Assembly (NCBI GenBank): GCA_018645065.1
Contig: JABGPF010000015.1
Location: 1-38,279, forward strand
Origin: Phycisphaerales bacterium
GTDB lineage: Bacteria > Planctomycetota > Phycisphaerae > SM23-33
DNA length: 38,279 nucleotides
Direction of reading: 5' to 3'
Part shown: positions 33,486 through 38,279 of the stretch, piece after piece
Position numbering within the stretch: position 1 is the first letter of the stretch
Layout of the letters: every line of letters starts with the position of its first letter
Position numbers and translations under genes: made by a program
The notes under the pieces: model-generated
Seen by the model: only the letters and a program-made list of their open reading frames with translations
The model's database searches: none
Told to the model about the DNA's origin: nothing

Positions 33486-35054
33486 TCAACCCTTTTTATC
33501 TCTTTTGTCTCTTGTACCCGACTTACCTTTATCCTTTTTTGACTTCCACTTCTTCTTCGGATCGGCTTTACCTGTTTTTTTCTCCACGGGCTTTATAACC
33601 GTATCAAGCGTTTCGGGGTGCTGGGCGATCTGATCTATGTGAATGTGTCCCCAACTGCCCGGGTCAGTGTCTACAATACGTATCTGTGCGGATTTCCCAA
33701 CGAGTCCTGAAACATCCCACCCGGCATGACGCAAGTTGTTGCTGGTGTGCCCGGTGACGCTGCGAACCGATTTCCCTTCGACGAGAAGATCCATCCCGAC
33801 TCTGGCCTCCGATCGGCCGCCCCACTGTCCGCCTGCGACGAGGAACGTAATGCTCTTACCGCGTATGGTAAATTTCGGCGACGTCAGCGTGCCTACGCTC
33901 GTATCACCGCCATGACACGAACTGACCATCCCCTTGCCTTCAAAACCGCTGGCGGGAGCCGCGATGTCAACTTTCCCATCGCACGGGCCCTTTCCAAACG
34001 CCGTTCCGGTGAACACCCATCCGGTAAGTCGCGGCGATTCGAAGTCGGCGATAACGCCCGGTTTTTTCGACGCGCCCAAACCCGCCGAGCCCAGCTTCAC
34101 CGATTCGACGGTAACCTTTTTAAGGATAAGCTCAGCCCGCACCCTGGCCAGATCGGTTTCGGTGTGCAGAGCGAGAAATCTATTCAGATATGTCCGTGTT
34201 CGCCCCAGGATGGCGACTTTTGCGTTGATTGTTCGCGCCGTCGGGTACATTTCCCAGTACCATCGCCCCAGGCCCATCGACGTATCGGCGTCGAGATCGT
34301 CGGTATCCTTTACTGCCAGCCGAACGTAGGTTCGCAGTTGTTCGTCGAGATCGTCGTTAAGGAACGTTGCAGCCTTTACCGGATTGTCGAGTTCGAACAT
34401 GTAGTATTTCACAACGGCAGCCCGCATTTTCACGTTATCTGGATCTGCGGCAACCGCTTTGGTCATTCGTAGTATTTCGCGTTGCTTGGCGGCTTGAGCG
34501 TTTGCGTCTCTTATTTTGGCGACAATATCTGTCCTGCGATCGGATTTGGACAAAATAGCGATCGACAGCGCTTTTCGGTAAGTAGCCAATGCGTTGGGAC
34601 CTCGCTCGGCCTTGAGTTGCTCGTCTCCGATTGTGATCAGTTCTGCGGCCTGTTGATCGCCCAGTTCAGCCCTATCGGTTCGAGCAGTCATCGCGTATTG
34701 GCGTCTGTAGACCGCGGTGAGTTTTTCCAGCCATTTCGGGCTGGCATCCGGCGCTTTTTGCAGGAGTTGCTTGAGCGATTCTGTAGCGACTGCGAATCCG
34801 GAGGGGTCTTTGGCGCCCAGATCGGCGATATGCGTCCACAGGAGTATGTCCAAATCGGGCCGATTCTCGACTGAGCCCACGGTCTCCATCATCTGCGAGG
34901 CCAGTGTCGCCGAAGCCCGGGCGTTGCGCAATAAGGCAACTCGCTTATATTCCTGGCCGAACAGCGTCTGAAAATCCTGTTCGGCATCCGCCAGCAGATC
35001 GCCAACCGCCATCGAAAGCACACAGCAAACAGTTAACACCATAGTTTTACGCAT
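33486..35054 (-). CDS. Exported helical-repeat protein with C-terminal beta-sandwich (lectin-like) domain
   Basis: 522 residues with a signal peptide (RKTMVLTVCCVLSMAVGDLLADA). Residues ~25-310 are alpha-helical and TPR-like (ADEQLKAERGPNALATYRKALSIA, LNRFLALHTETDLARVRAEL). Residues ~335-480 (GVIADFESPRLTGWVFTGTAFGKGP...SPKFTIRGKSITFLVAGGQWGGRSEARVGMDLLVEGK...IRIVDTDPGSWGHIHIDQIAQ) resemble the C-terminal beta-sandwich of GH32-type enzymes and other planctomycete exported proteins, likely sugar-binding. The extreme C-terminus is a Lys-rich tail. No catalytic motif is seen. It precedes two sulfatases in the same direction, which suggests a substrate-binding accessory. Confidence 0.65.
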   Translation of the reverse strand: MRKTMVLTVCCVLSMAVGDLLADAEQDFQTLFGQEYKRVALLRNARASATLASQMMETVGSVENRPDLDILLWTHIADLGAKDPSGFAVATESLKQLLQKAPDASPKWLEKLTAVYRRQYAMTARTDRAELGDQQAAELITIGDEQLKAERGPNALATYRKALSIAILSKSDRRTDIVAKIRDANAQAAKQREILRMTKAVAADPDNVKMRAAVVKYYMFELDNPVKAATFLNDDLDEQLRTYVRLAVKDTDDLDADTSMGLGRWYWEMYPTARTINAKVAILGRTRTYLNRFLALHTETDLARVRAELILKKVTVESVKLGSAGLGASKKPGVIADFESPRLTGWVFTGTAFGKGPCDGKVDIAAPASGFEGKGMVSSCHGGDTSVGTLTSPKFTIRGKSITFLVAGGQWGGRSEARVGMDLLVEGKSVRSVTGHTSNNLRHAGWDVSGLVGKSAQIRIVDTDPGSWGHIHIDQIAQHPETLDTVIKPVEKKTGKADPKKKWKSKKDKGKSGTRDKRDKKG

Positions 35055-35131
35055 AACAGTCTGTTCCTTTCAATTCCTCCCAGCATATAAACGCAACAGA
35101 TTGTCGAATATTATGCTCGTCAGGTCTCAGA

Positions 35132-35587
35132 TCATTCAAAATGGCATTCGATAATTCTTTTAACGTACGGTAAGGCGGCCAGCTTGTTCAGAACGACACG
35201 ATAACCCGGGCCTGTCTCGCCGATACAGAGACATTCACCCTTCCCGGCTCCGATTCGCCCGCGTGAACCTCGCATGAACCTGACACCCGGCGCAATGGCC
35301 TTGACCTCCGCTTTGCATTTAGCGGTGTCCGGGATACAGAACTCGTACGCAGCCAAGACTTTACCAGTCCCGCGTCCTCGCATTCCGTTCTCGTCGAGTT
35401 TGCTGAGGTCCATCTCAATTTTCGCAGAAGTCACCGACCCAACGCTATTCGGCGCCGTGGTCGGAACGATCGCTGGCGTAGTGGTGGCAGCAGCCCGCTG
35501 GGGTTTCGCCGGCGCCGCAGGTGGAACTTCACTGCAAGACACGCACATGAGCAGCAGCCCCAACAACAATATGCTTCCAATTTTCAT
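35132..35587 (-). CDS. Small exported protein, probable lipoprotein, unknown function
   Basis: 151 residues from the ATG at 35587 (MKIGSILLLGLLLMCVSCSEVPPAAP), with AAGGA eight bases upstream. The hydrophobic N-terminus ends at a cysteine in a non-ideal lipobox (CVSC). A low-complexity Ala/Pro/Thr linker (~22-50) leads to a ~95-residue C-terminal domain (KVLAAYEFCIPDTAKCKAEVKAIAPGVRFMRGSRGRIGAGKGECLCIGETGPGYRVVLNKLAALPYVKRIIECHFE). Five cysteines there could form disulfides. I recognise no family. Confidence 0.6.
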   Translation of the reverse strand: MKIGSILLLGLLLMCVSCSEVPPAAPAKPQRAAATTTPAIVPTTAPNSVGSVTSAKIEMDLSKLDENGMRGRGTGKVLAAYEFCIPDTAKCKAEVKAIAPGVRFMRGSRGRIGAGKGECLCIGETGPGYRVVLNKLAALPYVKRIIECHFE

Positions 35588-35640
35588 TTCATCTATCCTT
35601 GGCAATCACAGGGCAAACCTTGCTGGACCTTGGAAGGACA

Positions 35641-35669
35641 ACTATAAGGTATAGCGTCGCAGGAGACAA
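35641..35669 (-). promoter_or_regulatory. Promoter of the small lipoprotein gene
   Basis: The minus strand reads TTGTCT (35664-35669), 17 bp, TATAGT (35641-35646), about 55 bp ahead of the start at 35587. Confidence 0.55.
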
Positions 35670-35738
35670 TCGCGAAACAGTAAGCGGTTTTGATTCGCTC
35701 GGTCCTAAAGAAAATTATGATCCGACACCCACCTTCGG

Positions 35739-35744
35739 TATAAT
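35739..35744 (+). promoter_or_regulatory. -10 element of the metallopeptidase gene
   Basis: A perfect TATAAT lies 37 bp ahead of the GTG start at 35782. The -35 is poor (TTATGA at 18-bp spacing). Its position excludes the ATG at 35743 and the track start at 35599 as natural starts. Confidence 0.4.
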
Positions 35745-35781
35745 GCCGCGATACTCGCATAAATTTTCAGGAGCCGCAACC

Positions 35782-37227
35782 GTGACAAAATTTCTAAACA
35801 CCGCCCTTATCCTGTGTTTGCTAAGTCAGACCGCTATGGCCCGGAAGCAGCCGCCGACAAAACCGATCCCGCAACCGATCACCGAAGACCGCTTCGAAAT
35901 ATCCAACATCGAAGGCTGGACCACATACATCAATCGCGACGTGCGCAAGCAGCATCCCGAAGCACTCACGCAAACCCTCGATCACCTGAAATGGGAGCTG
36001 TACCAGATCAAACTAGCAGTCCCGCAGGCCGCTGTCAGCAACATGCAGAAACACACGCCAAACTGGATCGAGTACTCCGAACGAGTCAGCCTGTCGTACC
36101 ACCCGGGGCGCCGATGGCTCATAGACCGCGGATACAAACTGCCCAAAGATCCGCCTTCAATGATGTCGCTCAGCGTAAAATCACACTACAGAGACAGCTA
36201 CCGCCATCCGTTCGTAATCTTCCACGAAATGGTGCACGGGTACGATTTCCACTTCATCGGAAAGGGACGCGGCTACGGTAACAAAGAGTGCGAGGCCAAC
36301 TACCAGCGCATGATGAAGACGAAGACCTACGAGAAGGTCAAAATTTGGAACGGGCACATTGGTTCGCATTATGCGCGTTCGAACCGCATGGAATACTTCG
36401 CCGAGAGCAGCGAGGCCTACTTCGCGGTTAACGACATCTATCCGTTCGTGCGGGCCGAACTGCGCGAGCACGACCCCAAAATGGCCCGCCTTATCGAACG
36501 CTACTGGGGTGTCGACGCCGAGCAGATCGTGCAGTTGGAAACAGACCTCGCAGCCTACCAGGCAAACACGCCGCAGCCGACGAGACGCAAAAACTACACC
36601 CCCACGCCCAAATACGATAAACGCAAAATATACGGATGGACGGTTTACGTGAACCCCGAACTCACCGCCCAGCCGGGGCTCTGCAACACGATGGTGAAAC
36701 TGCTGAGCTACAAACTCCACATGATCGATCACTTCGTGGGTCCCGAAGGTAAAAAACAGTTGAATCGCACGCCGGTCTGGCTGGAAATCGGGCGAGCAGG
36801 CCCATACGTGCGGTATTGCGGCAACAAAACTGCACTGCAAAAAGAAAACGCAAATCCCGATAAATTCCAAGCCGTCGAAGTCCGCAACCCGCAACGCATG
36901 ATGGACTGGTCAATGCTCCAGCAGGCAGATGTCCTGGGCGCGGTGGCGCGAGCCTATTACGAACAAACACCCTCACTGGCCAAGAATACCCGCGACGCCT
37001 ACACCAAAGCCAAAGCTGGCGGGAAGTACAAATCCGTCCTGCGATTCGATGGCAAGAAACTCCCGCACCCGGCGTTAGAAAGTGAAAGAAGCTACTTCGC
37101 AGAGATGATGAAAAGTTACTTCCTGGTCAACGACCGCTACCCGTTCATTCGCTGCGAACTGAAAGATCAGGACCCAGACGGATACAAACTTATCGCCGAC
37201 CTGTGGGAAGGCGTTCCGAGACGATAA
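35782..37227 (+). CDS. Secreted zinc metallopeptidase with a tandem degenerate copy of its catalytic domain
   Basis: A GTG at 35782 has AGGAG eight bases upstream and gives 481 residues starting with a signal peptide (TKFLNTALILCLLSQTAMA). Repeat 1 (~40-245) carries the HExxH zinc site HEMVH (His148, Glu149, His152) and YFAESSEAYF with Glu208 as likely third ligand, a gluzincin layout reminiscent of the anthrax lethal-factor peptidase group. Repeat 2 (~280-481) repeats the frame (IYGWTVYVN; YFAEMMKSYFLVNDRYPFIRCELKDQDP against YFAESSEAYFAVNDIYPFVRAELREHDP) but has no HExxH; the equivalent stretch is MLQQADVLGAVARAYY. Only the first half should be catalytic. It is followed 37 bp later by a related peptidase. 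Confidence 0.75.
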   Translation: MTKFLNTALILCLLSQTAMARKQPPTKPIPQPITEDRFEISNIEGWTTYINRDVRKQHPEALTQTLDHLKWELYQIKLAVPQAAVSNMQKHTPNWIEYSERVSLSYHPGRRWLIDRGYKLPKDPPSMMSLSVKSHYRDSYRHPFVIFHEMVHGYDFHFIGKGRGYGNKECEANYQRMMKTKTYEKVKIWNGHIGSHYARSNRMEYFAESSEAYFAVNDIYPFVRAELREHDPKMARLIERYWGVDAEQIVQLETDLAAYQANTPQPTRRKNYTPTPKYDKRKIYGWTVYVNPELTAQPGLCNTMVKLLSYKLHMIDHFVGPEGKKQLNRTPVWLEIGRAGPYVRYCGNKTALQKENANPDKFQAVEVRNPQRMMDWSMLQQADVLGAVARAYYEQTPSLAKNTRDAYTKAKAGGKYKSVLRFDGKKLPHPALESERSYFAEMMKSYFLVNDRYPFIRCELKDQDPDGYKLIADLWEGVPRR

Positions 37228-37264
37228 CCCGCACCTGATAGAAACAGCAACACGGAGATCTTTT

Positions 37265-38279
37265 ATGTTAACACGAAGCTCTTACATAGCCTGCACACTT
37301 GGCGCACTACTGACAATCGCAGCATCCGCACCCGCAGCCGAATACAAAATCGCCCCCCTTACAAAAGCCAACGCCGAAAAGTACAAGCTCGACACAAACT
37401 TCTACAAAAAATCGGCGATGGTGCAGAACATCCTGATCGCCACATCGACCAAGGTCTCGGACCACGCGATCGCCGAAACAGCCTACCAGTTCGACATGCT
37501 GATGAAGAACATCAACAAGAAAGTCGCACAGCGCATCCGCGACCGCGAAGTGCTGTGCCTCCTGATCGGGCACAACGAGATGACCTCCGACCTGCCGCAG
37601 TACGCCAGCACCAAAACGGGCAAGGATCTGGACTTCTACAACTGGCGCAGGCGAGGGTTCCTGAGTTGGAAACACGGGCGCCCCACCGTCGTGTTCGCAG
37701 AAGAAGACGTGATGGAATACGAAGGCGGAATGAAGATCGAGAGCATTTTGATTCACGAGTTCGGGCATGTAATTCACGGCGCCGGCTTCGATAAGGCCCT
37801 CAGCGAACGCCAGAACAAGACGTTTATGCAGGCGCGGGAAAAGGGCCTGTGGAATGACGGTTACGCGGCCCATCGGTTCCGTCGGATCAAGAGCAAAACG
37901 CCTGTAAGCCTGATGTCGGCGCTTGTGATATGGTTTCCCAAGCAGTCGCCCGAGCTAATTAAAAAATGCCTCGACGGCGGTGACATAACAGTCAACGGCA
38001 AGGCGACCAACTCGAAAGTCAAAGTAACCGCCTCCGATAAAATCCAAATCGTATTCGGCGGACCGAAGCAGTGCTACGCAGGCAAAAACCGCTCGGAATA
38101 TTTCGCCGAAGGCGTGCAAAACTGGTACGACACCAATCGCACAATGGACCATGATCACAATCACATCCACACACGCGAGCAGTTGAAAAAATACGATCCG
38201 GACCTGGCGAAACTCTGTCAAGACGTGCTGGGCGATTCGCAGTGGCGGTTCGTCTCACCGCGGAAGCGAGCGGGCAAGG
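37265..38279 (+). CDS. Secreted zinc metallopeptidase, partial (3' end beyond window)
   Basis: Not in the ORF track because it has no stop inside the window. From the ATG at 37265 (GGAG about seven bases upstream) it reads MLTRSSYIACTLGALLTIAASAPAAEYK, a Sec signal. The zinc site is ILIHEFGHVIHG (His164, Glu165, His168), and EYFAEGVQNWYDTNRTMDHDHNHIHT supplies a likely third ligand, Glu282. The YFAE and KKYDPDLAKL landmarks relate it to the neighbour at 35782. Between the two zinc motifs is an insert (~228-266, PELIKKCLDGGDITVNGKATNS) resembling an S4-like alpha/beta hairpin. 338 codons are visible. It is probably cotranscribed with the upstream peptidase. Confidence 0.8.
   Translation, partial: MLTRSSYIACTLGALLTIAASAPAAEYKIAPLTKANAEKYKLDTNFYKKSAMVQNILIATSTKVSDHAIAETAYQFDMLMKNINKKVAQRIRDREVLCLLIGHNEMTSDLPQYASTKTGKDLDFYNWRRRGFLSWKHGRPTVVFAEEDVMEYEGGMKIESILIHEFGHVIHGAGFDKALSERQNKTFMQAREKGLWNDGYAAHRFRRIKSKTPVSLMSALVIWFPKQSPELIKKCLDGGDITVNGKATNSKVKVTASDKIQIVFGGPKQCYAGKNRSEYFAEGVQNWYDTNRTMDHDHNHIHTREQLKKYDPDLAKLCQDVLGDSQWRFVSPRKRAGK

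Noticed and set aside
32121-33542. 473-aa plus-strand ORF
   Set aside because: Antisense to sulfatase 4; no recognisable domain.

Overview
The window looks like a chromosomal segment of a planctomycete, most likely Phycisphaerae or a related lineage (inferred from gene content, not from a marker gene). The pointers are four Tat-exported Cys-type sulfatases, secreted PQQ-propeller proteins fused to a methyltransferase-like domain, a PEP-CTERM anchored beta-repeat protein, an HzsA-related di-heme protein, a GxGYxYP-family protein and many other exported proteins. Nearly every sizeable gene carries a Sec, Tat or lipoprotein-type signal, as expected of a polymer-degrading bacterium with a busy periplasm. 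I see no rRNA, tRNA, CRISPR array, transposase or integrase.

Layout. 1-1230: 5' end of a class-V aminotransferase behind a consensus sigma70 promoter and a structured leader, then a radical SAM protein. 1326-7317: a secreted protein with a TolB/CsgG-like N-terminus, the HzsA-related di-heme protein and a secreted HEAT-repeat protein with an embedded receiver-like domain. 7780-10563: small genes (3D-domain protein, FmdB-type zinc ribbon, orphan HicB, GNAT acetyltransferase, small membrane protein). 10689-11540: PEP-CTERM beta-repeat protein. 12016-29176: a glycan-utilisation-like block with two sulfatases, two paralogous methyltransferase-PQQ proteins, a TolB-like lipoprotein, a DapA-superfamily lyase, a glycoside-hydrolase-like protein with a discoidin domain and a GxGYxYP protein. 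29189-30401: two overlapping genes for a T4-Pnkp-like kinase and a Thg1-like 3'-5' polymerase, a probable RNA-repair cassette. 30511-35587: two more sulfatases, a helical/beta-sandwich exported protein and a small probable lipoprotein. 35782-38279: two secreted zinc metallopeptidases of one gluzincin-like group, the second cut by the window end.

Working together (inference): the sulfatases would desulfate a complex glycan, the GH-like and GxGYxYP proteins would act on its backbone, and the aldolase-type lyase could handle a released sugar acid. The PQQ-propeller and TolB-like proteins are periplasmic or surface accessories of unknown activity. All four sulfatases need a formylglycine-generating enzyme, which is not encoded here. 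The kinase/Thg1 pair is unrelated to glycan use and is the most system-like accessory element in the window. Its 3' end lies inside a leader sequence that is repeated upstream of one PQQ gene.
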